From Alphaproteobacteria bacterium (GTDB lineage Bacteria; Pseudomonadota; Alphaproteobacteria; Bin95), in assembly GCA_022826185.1 (NCBI GenBank), contig JAJDVH010000059.1, forward strand, positions 1-43,623: 43,623 nucleotides of DNA. The letters are read 5' to 3'. The position numbers and the translations under genes are program-made. Positions 18,136 to 26,690 of the stretch are shown in pieces; the stretch's first letter is position 1; every line of letters starts with the position of its first letter. The notes under the pieces are model-generated. The model saw nothing but the letters and a program-made list of their open reading frames with translations. It was not told where the DNA came from and ran no database searches.

Positions 18136-19521
18136 TCAGGAGGCCGGCCGCGGGTCGATGGCCGGGAGGGCGCCGACCGCTTCCTCGATGGCGCGGCCTG
18201 CGGCGATCGCCATGTCCTCGCGCCTGACCGGCGCGACGATCTGGAGACCGACCGGCATGCCGTTCGGAGCGAGGCCGGCCGGGATCGCCAGGATCGGGCA
18301 GGAAGTCAGCACCGTGCCCCAGCATTGCTGGAACCAGGGCGGCGGCGCCTCGGACCATTCGTCCACCCGCGCGCCTCGTTCGTCGACCGAAAAGGCGGTG
18401 CAGCAGACCGTCGGCATGACGATGACATCGACCTGCTCGAAGGCCTGCGAGAGGCGCTGGAAGACGGCGGCGCGCTCGCGCTCGGCCCAGATGAAGTCCT
18501 CGGCGGTGAGCCTGTTGGCGTAGTCGAGCAGCAGCCCCAGCACGCGCTCCAGCTTGTCGCGGTTCCCGGCGATGAAGTCGGCGCGCTCGATCAGCGTGTT
18601 GTGGCCGATCATCACCGAGAACAGCCGGGCCATGTCGCCGAAATCGAGCGCAAGCGGCTCCACGGGAATGTCCAGCTTGCCGAGCGCGCCTTCCACCACG
18701 GCGGCGACATCGGGTTCGACGCCGCCCAGGCCGATATCGGCGACATAGCCGATCCGGGCCGGCCGCTTGCCTTCGGCCCGGAACGAGCCGGCGGGATCGG
18801 GCAGGCTCAGCGGATCGCTCGCCAGATAGCCCGCCATCGCGTCAAGGAACAGGGCGATGTCACCCACCGAGCGCGCCATCGGGCCCTGCACCGACATATG
18901 GTTGAAGCAGCGGTGGGAATGGGTGCGCGGCACCCGCCCGGGGCTCGGGCGCAGGCCGCACACGCCGGCAAAGGCCGCCGGGATGCGCAGGCTGCCGCCT
19001 ATGTCGGAGCCGTGGGCGAGCGGCACTTCGCCCGCCGCCAGCGCCGCCGAGGCGCCTCCCGACGAGCCGCCCGGCGTCGTCCCGAGGTTCCAGGGGTTGC
19101 GCGTGTGGCCGAAGACCCGGTTCGTCGTCACCGGCATCATGCCCATTTCGGGCGAGCTCGATTTGGCCACGACAATGCCGCCGCGCGCCTCCAGCCGGGT
19201 CACCAGCGGGTCGGACTTGTCCGCGACATTGTCGGCGTAGAGCGGGCAGCCATAGGTCGTGCGCATGCCTTCGACGTCGATCAGGTCCTTGATGGCGATA
19301 GGCAGGCCCGCCAGCAGGCCCCGGTCGCCGGGCGGAATGTCCTGAAGCCGCTTCGCATCGTCGCGGGCCCGCTCGAAACGGTGCAGCGGCAGCGCATTCA
19401 CGGCCCCGTCCACGGACTCGATCCGGGCTATCGAAGCGTCCACAAGCTCCAGCGGCGACACTTCGCCCGCCGTCAGCCGGCCAACCGCTTCCTCTGCAGA
19501 CAGCTCCCAGAGTTCGGCCAT
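18136..19521 (-). CDS. Amidase (amidase signature family)
   Basis: This 461-residue amidase signature enzyme hydrolyses a carboxamide. The Ser-cisSer-Lys triad is complete: K78 in GLPIAIKDLIDVEG, S154 in PGGSSGGASAALAAG, and S177 in GSDIGGSLRIPAAF. The full length and intact signature argue for an active enzyme. ATG at 19521 (MAELWELSAEEAVGRLTAGE) has a good purine-rich site (GGGGAG) just upstream; the frame remains open much further but overlaps the divergent gene. It is the first gene of amidase-ridA-FemAB-like. It is not close to GatA by context (no gatB or gatC). Substrate unknown. Confidence 0.93.
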   Translation of the reverse strand: MAELWELSAEEAVGRLTAGEVSPLELVDASIARIESVDGAVNALPLHRFERARDDAKRLQDIPPGDRGLLAGLPIAIKDLIDVEGMRTTYGCPLYADNVADKSDPLVTRLEARGGIVVAKSSSPEMGMMPVTTNRVFGHTRNPWNLGTTPGGSSGGASAALAAGEVPLAHGSDIGGSLRIPAAFAGVCGLRPSPGRVPRTHSHRCFNHMSVQGPMARSVGDIALFLDAMAGYLASDPLSLPDPAGSFRAEGKRPARIGYVADIGLGGVEPDVAAVVEGALGKLDIPVEPLALDFGDMARLFSVMIGHNTLIERADFIAGNRDKLERVLGLLLDYANRLTAEDFIWAERERAAVFQRLSQAFEQVDVIVMPTVCCTAFSVDERGARVDEWSEAPPPWFQQCWGTVLTSCPILAIPAGLAPNGMPVGLQIVAPVRREDMAIAAGRAIEEAVGALPAIDPRPAS

Positions 19522-19575
19522 GGTACTCTCCCCTCGCAACGCGGTTACTATAGCCCGAAAGGGGGAGCAGGGAAC

Positions 19576-21753
19576 GTGGCAGGCAGGCGCGAGGATGCCC
19601 GGTTCATAACGGGACGGGGCCGCTATCTGGACGACATCGAGGTTCCGGGCGCGCTCTGGGCGGCGTTCCTGCGCAGCCCGCACGCCCATGCCCGCATCCG
19701 GGCGGTCGAGGGCAACGGGGTGCAGATCTTCACGGCGGCGGACATTGCCGGCCTCGGGGGCCTGCGGCCCTACCAGCCCGCCAACATGCAGACCGGCGAG
19801 CCGTTCGACAGCGAGCCGCAGCCGCTTCTGGCGCGGGATGTGGCGCGCTATGCCGGTCAGCCGGTCGCTTTCGTGACCGGGGCCACGCCGGACGAGGCCC
19901 TGGACATGGCGGACAGGGTGCATATCGCCTATGAGCCGCTGGAGATGGAGCCGGAAAGGCTCTGCCTCGATTGGCGGACCGGCGATGCCGACGCCGTGGA
20001 AGCCGCATTTTCGCGCGCCGCCCACCGGGTCGGCGTCGCGCTCCTCAACCATCGCGTGGTCATCAACCCGATGGAGCCGCGCGGCGCGGCCGGCTTCTAC
20101 GATCCGGCGGACGGGCGCTACACGCTCCGGCTCTCCAGCCAGAACCTGCATGTCAACCGGGACCATGTGGCTGCGAGCTTGGGCGTGGAGCCCGCACGGG
20201 TGCGCTTCATCGCGGAGGATGTCGGCGGAGGCTTCGGCGTCAAGAATTTCGCCTATCCGGAGCATGTGCTTCTGCTCTGGGCTGCGCGCCGGCTGGCCCG
20301 CCCGGTGCGCTGGACGGCGACGCGGTCCGAACTCTTCCTGAGCGACCACCAGTGCCGGGGGCAGCGCGCCGAGGCCGAGCTCGCGCTGGACGGGGAAGGG
20401 CGCTTCCTGGCGCTGCGGGTATCGAGCACGGCCAATGTCGGCGCCTGGTTCGGCAATGTCGCGGGCGGCGTCCAGACCGGGCAGTTCGTCCATCTGGCCG
20501 GCACGGTTTACGCCATTCCGGCAGTCGCGCTGCATATCCGCGCCGTGCTGACCAATACGCCGCCCGAGGGTGTGACGCGCGGCCCCGGATTCGCCGAAAT
20601 GGTGAACATTCTGGAACGCCTGATCGACAAGGCGGCGGTAGAGACCGGCATCGCCCGCGAGGCGCTTCGCCGGCGCAACCTCGTGTCGCACCTGCCTATG
20701 ACCAATGCGCTCGGCTTCACGGTGGACAGCGGCGCGTTCCGGCAGGGATTTGCGCTCGCCGAACGCTCTGCCGAGGGTTTCGCGGAGCGCCGGCGCAAAA
20801 GCGAGGCGGCGGGCCTGCTTCGCGGGCTCGGCTTCGCCTGCCACATCAAGGCCACCGGCGGCTATCCGGAGGAGAATGTCGAACTGCGGTTCCACGGCGA
20901 CGACCGGGTCGACCTCGTGACCGGCACGCAGCATATCGGCCAGGGGCACGAGACCACCTTCCCCGAAATCGTGGCACGCTGCCTCGATTTGCCGAGCGAT
21001 TGCATTCGCCTCGTCCAGGGCGACACGGACGAGATCGCCATGGGCGGCGGCCACGGCAGCTCGCGGGCGACCTACATGGCCGGCACGGCGATCTTCCGCG
21101 CGAGCGAGATCGTCATCGAGAAGGGGCGTGCGCTGGCGGCCGACCGGCTGGAGGCGGCGGAGGGGGATATCGAATACGAAGCGGGCGCGTTCCGCGTCGC
21201 CGGCACCGACCGCGCGGTCGGCCTGTTCGAACTTGCCGGAGACGGCGCGCTCGACACCTATTACCACTGGGCGCGGGAGTGGATGACCTTCCCGAACGGC
21301 ACCCATCTGGCGGAAGTCGAGATCGACCCGGAGACAGGGGCCGTGCGCCTGGTGCGCTATGCGGCCTTCGACGATTACGGCGAGCATATCGACGACGCCA
21401 TCGTCGCGGGACAGGTGCATGGCGCCATCGCGCAGGGCGTTGGTCAGGCCTTACTGGAGGAGGCGGTGTTCGAGGCGGAAACGGGCCAGCCGCTAACGGG
21501 CTCGTTCATGGACTACGCCATGCCGCGCGCCGACGACCTGCCGCCCTTCGACATCGCGTTTACGCCGACGCGCTGCACGACCAATCCGCTGGGCGTCAAG
21601 GGCTGCGGAGAGGCAGGCGCCATCGCCGGATATCCCGCCGTGACCAACGCCATTCTGGACGCGCTGGCCCCGCTCGGCGTCACGCGCTTCGAGGGGGCCG
21701 CCAGCCCGTTCCGCATCTGGCGCGCGATCCGGGACGCGGCGGAGCGGCGCTGA
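19576..21753 (+). CDS. Xanthine dehydrogenase family protein, molybdopterin-binding (large) subunit
   Basis: This 725-residue protein is of the molybdenum hydroxylase large-subunit family (CoxL/XdhB type). It begins REDARFITGRGRYLDDIEVP, the standard N-terminal box. FIAEDVGGGFGVKNFAYPE binds the cofactor, GTQHIGQGHETTFPEI follows, and the catalytic Glu is in GVKGCGEAGAIAGYP near the C terminus. In the position where xanthine dehydrogenases have an RGAGRPE-like loop it reads PEGVTRGPGFAEM. GTG at 19576 is the start, with GGGAG at 19563-19567. The FAD and 2Fe-2S subunit genes that normally accompany it are absent from both sides. Substrate unknown. The gene diverges from the amidase with a 54-base gap. 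Confidence 0.88.
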   Translation: MAGRREDARFITGRGRYLDDIEVPGALWAAFLRSPHAHARIRAVEGNGVQIFTAADIAGLGGLRPYQPANMQTGEPFDSEPQPLLARDVARYAGQPVAFVTGATPDEALDMADRVHIAYEPLEMEPERLCLDWRTGDADAVEAAFSRAAHRVGVALLNHRVVINPMEPRGAAGFYDPADGRYTLRLSSQNLHVNRDHVAASLGVEPARVRFIAEDVGGGFGVKNFAYPEHVLLLWAARRLARPVRWTATRSELFLSDHQCRGQRAEAELALDGEGRFLALRVSSTANVGAWFGNVAGGVQTGQFVHLAGTVYAIPAVALHIRAVLTNTPPEGVTRGPGFAEMVNILERLIDKAAVETGIAREALRRRNLVSHLPMTNALGFTVDSGAFRQGFALAERSAEGFAERRRKSEAAGLLRGLGFACHIKATGGYPEENVELRFHGDDRVDLVTGTQHIGQGHETTFPEIVARCLDLPSDCIRLVQGDTDEIAMGGGHGSSRATYMAGTAIFRASEIVIEKGRALAADRLEAAEGDIEYEAGAFRVAGTDRAVGLFELAGDGALDTYYHWAREWMTFPNGTHLAEVEIDPETGAVRLVRYAAFDDYGEHIDDAIVAGQVHGAIAQGVGQALLEEAVFEAETGQPLTGSFMDYAMPRADDLPPFDIAFTPTRCTTNPLGVKGCGEAGAIAGYPAVTNAILDALAPLGVTRFEGAASPFRIWRAIRDAAERR

Positions 21754-21892
21754 AACCGGGAGCCGCGCGCGGGCTGCTTCGACGCCCGCCCGGCAGGCCC
21801 TTTGGCGATTCCGCCTGTTCCGGCAACCGCGATTCGCCTATTCTGTGGAGGGAGAGCGACGCTCCCGCGAACCCGTTGGAGAAAACCGGAAA

Positions 21893-22897
21893 ATGCTGGA
21901 CATGATACCTTTGTTGAGTCCGTTTTCGGTGTTCGTGCTCATCGTGCTGGTCTTCGCCGTGGCGCTCGTCTTCATGGGCGTGAAGACGGTCCCGCAGGGC
22001 TTCGAGTTCACGGTGGAGCGGTTCGGGCGCTACACGCGCACGCTGGCGCCCGGTCTGCACCTGATCGTTCCCCTCGTGGACCGCATCGGCCAGCGCCAGA
22101 ACGTGATGGAGCAGGTGACCGACGTGCCGTCGCAGGAGATCATCACCCGCGACAATGCGATGGTGACCGTGGACGGCGTCGTGTTCTTCCAGATCCTGGA
22201 CGCGGTGAAGGCGTCTTACGAGGTGCGCCGCCTCGAAATCTCGATCCTGAACCTGACCATGACCAACATCCGGACGGTCATGGGTTCCATGGACCTGGAC
22301 GAGCTGCTGTCGCAGCGCGACAAGATCAACGCCGAGCTGCTGAAGGTGGTGGACGAGGCGACTGCGCCCTGGGGCGTCAAGATCACCCGCATCGAGATCA
22401 AGGACATCACGCCGCCCACCCAATTGGTGGACGCCATGGCGCGCCAGATGAAGGCCGAGCGGGAAAAGCGTGCGGTCATCCTGGAGGCGGAGGGTGTCCG
22501 GCAGGCGGAAATCCTGCGCGCCGAAGGGCAGAAGCAGGCGGCGATTCTCGATGCGGAAGGCCGGCGTGAGGCCGCATTCCGGGACGCCGAAGCGCGCGAG
22601 CGCGAGGCCGAGGCGGAAGCGCGCGCCACCGAAATGGTCTCGAAAGCCATCGGCGAGGGCAATGTCCAGGCGATCAACTATTTCGTCGCCCAGAAATACG
22701 TGACGGCCCTTGAGGGCATTGCCAGCGCCCGCAACCAGAAGGTCGTGCTGATGCCGCTGGAGGCCTCCGGCGTCATCGGCGCTCTTGCAGGCCTGACCGA
22801 GATCGCGAGGGAAGCCTTCGGCAAGGACGGGGAGGGCGGCGGTCCGCCGGCTCCGGGCCGCCGAAGCTCCGTGCCGCCCTCCGGTTCCGGTGCCTGA
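21893..22897 (+). CDS. qmcA: SPFH/Band 7 membrane protein (QmcA/stomatin type)
   Basis: This 334-residue membrane-scaffold protein has one N-terminal membrane segment (about residues 11-29) followed by a Band 7 domain. That domain contains VPQGFEFTVERFGRYTRTL, PGLHLIVPLVDRIGQR and ITRDNAMVTVDGVVFFQI. A long Ala/Glu/Arg helical region (from about residue 185) follows, and then a Gly/Pro-rich end. The family forms large ring or cage assemblies with NfeD partners and affects membrane domains and quality control. ATG at 21893 is preceded by GGAG at 21878-21881; an upstream GTG at 21845 is possible but adds no family sequence. The NfeD gene follows directly. Confidence 0.92.
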   Translation: MLDMIPLLSPFSVFVLIVLVFAVALVFMGVKTVPQGFEFTVERFGRYTRTLAPGLHLIVPLVDRIGQRQNVMEQVTDVPSQEIITRDNAMVTVDGVVFFQILDAVKASYEVRRLEISILNLTMTNIRTVMGSMDLDELLSQRDKINAELLKVVDEATAPWGVKITRIEIKDITPPTQLVDAMARQMKAEREKRAVILEAEGVRQAEILRAEGQKQAAILDAEGRREAAFRDAEAREREAEAEARATEMVSKAIGEGNVQAINYFVAQKYVTALEGIASARNQKVVLMPLEASGVIGALAGLTEIAREAFGKDGEGGGPPAPGRRSSVPPSGSGA

Positions 22898-22907
22898 GGC
22901 CGGGTCG

Positions 22908-23402
22908 ATGGAAGCGTTTTCGCTCGCAGATATTTCCTACTGGCACTGGCTGGCGCTCGGCGTATTGCTGATGCTGGTGGAAATCCTGGTTCCGGGCGTC
23001 GTCTTCCTCTGGCTCGGGATCGCCGGCGTCCTGACCGGCCTGCTGCTTGCCGCCGTTTCGGACATGGGCTGGCAGGTTCAACTGGTCGTCTTCGCTGTTC
23101 TGTCTGTGATGTCGATCTTCCTCGGACGGCGCTTCGTGGCGTCAAGGCAGGGGCCGACCGACCATCCGACCCTGAACCGGCGCGGACGCAGCATGGTCGG
23201 CACGCGCGCCACGCTGCGCGATGCAACCGTCAGCGGCCGCGGCCGGATACGGATCGGGGACACGATGTGGGCGCTCCGCCTGGCGTCGCCCGACGGCGAA
23301 CTCCCGGCGGACACCGAAGTGACGGTGGTGGAGGTGGACGGCGTGACGCTCGTCGTCCGCGAGGTCCCCGAGGAGGATGTCGAAGAGGAACAGCCCGGCT
23401 AA
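22908..23402 (+). CDS. NfeD family membrane protein (short form)
   Basis: This 164-residue protein has two to three membrane helices between residues 10 and 73, including WHWLALGVLLMLVEILVPGV and FLWLGIAGVLTGLLLAAV. A soluble C-terminal OB-fold domain follows, with MVGTRATL and GDTMWALRLASPDGELPADT. This is the short NfeD type that pairs with SPFH proteins. ATG at 22908 has GAGG at 22896-22899. A GTG at 22890 would overlap the SPFH stop and is the alternative start. It forms an operon with the SPFH gene. Its stop overlaps that of the convergent transporter gene. Confidence 0.9.
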   Translation: MEAFSLADISYWHWLALGVLLMLVEILVPGVVFLWLGIAGVLTGLLLAAVSDMGWQVQLVVFAVLSVMSIFLGRRFVASRQGPTDHPTLNRRGRSMVGTRATLRDATVSGRGRIRIGDTMWALRLASPDGELPADTEVTVVEVDGVTLVVREVPEEDVEEEQPG

Positions 23403-24694
23403 CCCGGCGGCCCCAGGCGGCGCACCCGGATTGCCAGAATGGCGGCCTCCGCGCCGTAGCCGGCCATCCAGGCGGCCAGCCCGATGACGGCTCCGTTGCC
23501 CCCGGGCAGCAGCAGGCAGGTCGCCGCAACGAGGGTCGCGGCGGATATGCGGGCGATGCCCGAGACGGCGAGCGCGCCCGTTACCCTCGCACCCGCCAGA
23601 AGGCCGCGAAATACCGCCGACAGGCCCCAGAATGCGGCCATGACGAAAGCCGCCTGCATGGCAGGAGCGCAATAGGCCTCCAGCACCGGCTCCAGGCCCA
23701 TGGCGTCGGAGAGAATCAGGCGGTCGAAGGGCGTGTGGAACAGGAACAGGGCGACAGCCCCGAAGAACAGCATCTGCTGCCCGGCGAACTTCAGAATCAC
23801 GCGCCGGTCTTCGATCCGGCGCACGAGCGTCTGGGCGCTCTGCACCAGGTTGCGCAGCGGGCTGAGCATCAGGCCCGCCAGGCCATATACGATTGCGAAC
23901 GCGGCGAGCGCCAGATCGGGGTCCGGAAGACGGCCGAGAAACACGCTGATGGCGAAGACCATGCCCATCTCGGCCGAGGTATTAAGCATCAAGGGCCATG
24001 AGAAACGCCATTGCGCCCTCACGGTCGGCGGCGCTTCGCCATGCTCGGGCAGGCCGGCAAAGATGCGCCGGGCGAAAAAGACCGCCACCACGGTCTCGCT
24101 GAACATGGCGAAGACCAGCGCACCGGCCCCCACCGCTGCTCCCTCCAGCACCAGCGGCAACACGACAAGCGAGCCGGCAAGCGAGCCCAGCCGCGCGACG
24201 GTCGCCCAGGTGATGAAGATCGTCTTCTGGCCCATCATCAGCAGGCCGAAGGCGACCGACCGGCAGATCAGGATGGGCGCGCTGAGCGACAGCAGGAAGG
24301 TCGCCGTCTTCGCCTCGGCAACCGCGGCGTCGCTGATTCCGAACAGTGTCTGGAATGCGAAATCGCCGACGGGCGTGAAGGCAAGCACCTGCGCGACGGC
24401 CCAGGGGACAGCCACGATGACGCCCATGAAACGCAGCAGATGGGCAAGCGCGCGGCGGCTGCGGAGGTAGGAAAGCGTCAGGAGCGAGCAGACTTCCGTG
24501 CCGCTGGCGATGGAATAGTAGAGGGTGAAGGCGCTGTGGAAGGCCGCAAGCACGATGCTGCTGTCGTCCATGCGCGCGAGGAAGGCGTTGATGACCGATT
24601 TCGAGATCATGTTGAGTTCGGTCATGAAAATGAGCGGCACGAAAAACCGGTAGCAGGTTCCTAAAGTGATGCCCCCTGCCGCCGCCCCGCTCAT
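23399..24694 (-). CDS. MOP-superfamily (MATE/Wzx/ANK-like) membrane transporter
   Basis: This 431-residue protein is almost entirely hydrophobic helices, about 12, with no signal peptide. The start CYRFFVPLIFMTELNMISKS, repeated two-bundle layout and short charged loops fit the multidrug/oligosaccharide/polysaccharide flippase superfamily. The opening resembles progressive ankylosis-like proteins more than NorM-type MATE pumps, but this is from memory of the pattern. It lies alone on the minus strand, divergent from the enolase-family gene and convergent with NfeD. ATG at 24694 was chosen because upstream frame is not hydrophobic. Transported compound unknown. Confidence 0.65.
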   Translation of the reverse strand: MSGAAAGGITLGTCYRFFVPLIFMTELNMISKSVINAFLARMDDSSIVLAAFHSAFTLYYSIASGTEVCSLLTLSYLRSRRALAHLLRFMGVIVAVPWAVAQVLAFTPVGDFAFQTLFGISDAAVAEAKTATFLLSLSAPILICRSVAFGLLMMGQKTIFITWATVARLGSLAGSLVVLPLVLEGAAVGAGALVFAMFSETVVAVFFARRIFAGLPEHGEAPPTVRAQWRFSWPLMLNTSAEMGMVFAISVFLGRLPDPDLALAAFAIVYGLAGLMLSPLRNLVQSAQTLVRRIEDRRVILKFAGQQMLFFGAVALFLFHTPFDRLILSDAMGLEPVLEAYCAPAMQAAFVMAAFWGLSAVFRGLLAGARVTGALAVSGIARISAATLVAATCLLLPGGNGAVIGLAAWMAGYGAEAAILAIRVRRLGPPG

Positions 24695-24765
24695 GCGGCC
24701 ATTAGACAGGCCGGATGCAAGCTTGCAAACTCCCGCCCGTTCCCCGTGCGCCGGAGGTGGCCTGC

Positions 24766-25881
24766 ATGATCGTCGAGCGAATCGAAGCCATCCCGATAGA
24801 GATTCCACTGTCCCGGGTCTTCGGCGGCAGCGTCTATGCCGTGCCGAGCCGTTGCACGGTCATTACCCGGCTCACGGTCAGGGATGGGCCGACCGCGGAA
24901 GTCTATAACGGCGACAACCGCTCCGAGGGCCGGGAGATCGCCCGGCTGGTGGAGGAGGTCCTGGCCCCGTTGCTGGTAGGGCGGGACATTCGCGACTGGC
25001 GGCGTCTCTACGATGGCATGTTCGCCCGCGTGCCCGCTGCGGCCATGGCTCCGAAGCTGCTGCTGGAGGCCATTGCCTGCGTCGACAGCGCGGTCTGGGA
25101 CGGGCTGGGGCGCATCTACGGGGTTAGCGTTGCGCGCCTGATGGGCGGTGTCCGCGATTCGCTGCCGATCTTCTCCATCGGCGGCTATTACGAGGACGGC
25201 AAGACGCTGGACGATCTGGGCCGGGAAATGCGCCAGCTCCGGGATTGGGGCATGGCGGGCTGCAAGGTGAAGGTCGGCGGCCTGTCGCCCGAGGAGGACG
25301 CGGAGCGCGTAACCGCGTGCCGGGAGGGCGCCGGCCCGGATTTCATGCTGGCGGTGGATGCCAACCGGGGTTGGGACCGGCGCAGCGCCGAACGCTTTGC
25401 GCGGCTGGTGGAGCCACTCGACATTTCCTGGTTCGAGGAGCCGTGCCACTGGTTCGACGACGTGTCGGCGATGGCGGCCCTGCGCAATGCGACCTCGATT
25501 CCGATCAATGCGGGCCAGAGCGAGATCACCGCGCACGGGGCCCGCCGGCTGGTGGAGGCCGGCGCCGTGGATATGGTCAATATCGACGCCTCGGAGTCGG
25601 GCGGCCCGACCGCCTGGCTGGATGCGGCCGCCGTCTGCCGGCTGCACGATGTGCAGATGACCCACCATGAGGAGCCGCAGATCGCGCTGCACCTGCTGGC
25701 CGGCGCCTCCAACAGCTTCGCGGTGGAGTGCTTTGCGGACCCGGAGCGCGACCCGATCTGGCCGGGCATGTGGCTCGACCCGCCCGAACTCCGGGACGGC
25801 CGCCTGCACGTATCGGACCGGCCCGGTTTCGGCATCCGGCTCGACCCCGACAAGGTTGCGGCCTACAGGATCGACCGATGA
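24766..25881 (+). CDS. Mandelate racemase/muconate lactonising enzyme family protein
   Basis: This 371-residue enolase-superfamily enzyme forms an enolate from a carboxylate by removing the alpha proton. The metal and acid/base residues are visible: a KxK motif (K167, K169), metal ligands D198 in AVDANRGW, E224 in WFEEPCHW and E253 in NAGQSE, and a His pair at 300-301 in QMTHHEEPQ. K plus a downstream His favours the mandelate-racemase subgroup, mostly sugar-acid dehydratases or racemases. GGAGG at 24753-24757 supports ATG 24766. The next gene starts inside its stop codon (ATGA), so a hydrolase probably acts in the same pathway. Confidence 0.9.
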   Translation: MIVERIEAIPIEIPLSRVFGGSVYAVPSRCTVITRLTVRDGPTAEVYNGDNRSEGREIARLVEEVLAPLLVGRDIRDWRRLYDGMFARVPAAAMAPKLLLEAIACVDSAVWDGLGRIYGVSVARLMGGVRDSLPIFSIGGYYEDGKTLDDLGREMRQLRDWGMAGCKVKVGGLSPEEDAERVTACREGAGPDFMLAVDANRGWDRRSAERFARLVEPLDISWFEEPCHWFDDVSAMAALRNATSIPINAGQSEITAHGARRLVEAGAVDMVNIDASESGGPTAWLDAAAVCRLHDVQMTHHEEPQIALHLLAGASNSFAVECFADPERDPIWPGMWLDPPELRDGRLHVSDRPGFGIRLDPDKVAAYRIDR

Positions 25882-26690
25882 CCGAGGGCTATGTCGAGAC
25901 GGGCGGGAACCGTTTCTTCTATCGCTGGGAAGGGCGCGGCGACGGCCCGGTGGTGATGATGGCGCACGCCATGGGCACGAGCCACCGCATCTGGGATCAT
26001 CAACTGCCGGCGCTTTCCGGCCGCTACCGGCTGCTGCTCTACGACTGGCGCGGCCACGGCGCGAGCGATGCTCCGGAAGGGCCCTATTCGCTGGACGGCT
26101 TCGTCGCCGATGCCGTGGGCGTCATGGACGCGCTGGACATAGACCGGGTCATCTGGGTCGGCATTTCCACCGGCGGGATGATCGGGCAGGGCGTCGCCAT
26201 CGGGCACCCCGACCGCGTGCAAGCGGCGGCGCTCTGCAACACCATGGCGCGCGCAACGCCCTGGTACCGCCAATGGGTCGTCGAGCGACAGGCGGTCGTG
26301 CGCGCATCGGGCATGGCGCCGGTCTGGAACATGACCCACAAGCTCTGGTTCTCCGATGCCTATGCGGACGCCGCCGGACCCGACTACGCCGCCGTCCGCG
26401 ATGCTTTCAATGCGACGAACATTACCGGCTATCTGGCTGGCACCTCGGCCGTTGCGGAGCTCGACTATCTGGACCGGCTGCACCGTATCTCCTGCCCGGT
26501 GCTGGTGCTGGGAGCCGATGACGATCCTGTGACGCCGCCGGTGCGCGCGGAGGAACTTCGCGACGGGATCGCCGGCGCCGAACTCGTCATGCTGCCGGGG
26601 CTGCGCCACTTCTCCAATGTCGAATCGCCGGAGGCCTTCAACCCGCCGCTGCTGGCCTTCCTCGACCGGGTTACCAGCCCGCCGCGTTGA
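25878..26690 (+). CDS. Alpha/beta hydrolase (3-oxoadipate enol-lactonase-like)
   Basis: This 270-residue alpha/beta hydrolase has an intact triad: nucleophile S97 in VGISTGGMIG, an acidic residue in LGADDDPVTPP (residues 214-216), and H244 in LRHFSNVES. An oxyanion-hole region MMAHAMGTSHRIWDHQL lies near residue 30. It is closest in pattern to PcaD-like lactonases. Coupling by a 4-base overlap to an enolase-superfamily gene suggests lactone or ester hydrolysis after isomerisation or dehydration, which is inference. The last 20 bases overlap the 3' end of the convergent MFS gene. Confidence 0.87.
   Translation: MTEGYVETGGNRFFYRWEGRGDGPVVMMAHAMGTSHRIWDHQLPALSGRYRLLLYDWRGHGASDAPEGPYSLDGFVADAVGVMDALDIDRVIWVGISTGGMIGQGVAIGHPDRVQAAALCNTMARATPWYRQWVVERQAVVRASGMAPVWNMTHKLWFSDAYADAAGPDYAAVRDAFNATNITGYLAGTSAVAELDYLDRLHRISCPVLVLGADDDPVTPPVRAEELRDGIAGAELVMLPGLRHFSNVESPEAFNPPLLAFLDRVTSPPR

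Noticed and set aside
18034-19575. Extension of the molybdenum hydroxylase frame through the amidase gene
   Set aside because: It is antisense to the amidase. GTG at 19576 has a good ribosome-binding site and gives the family N terminus.
21816-21844. Possible promoter before the SPFH gene (TGTTCC and TATTCT, 17 bases apart)
   Set aside because: The -35 part is too far from consensus to report as a feature.
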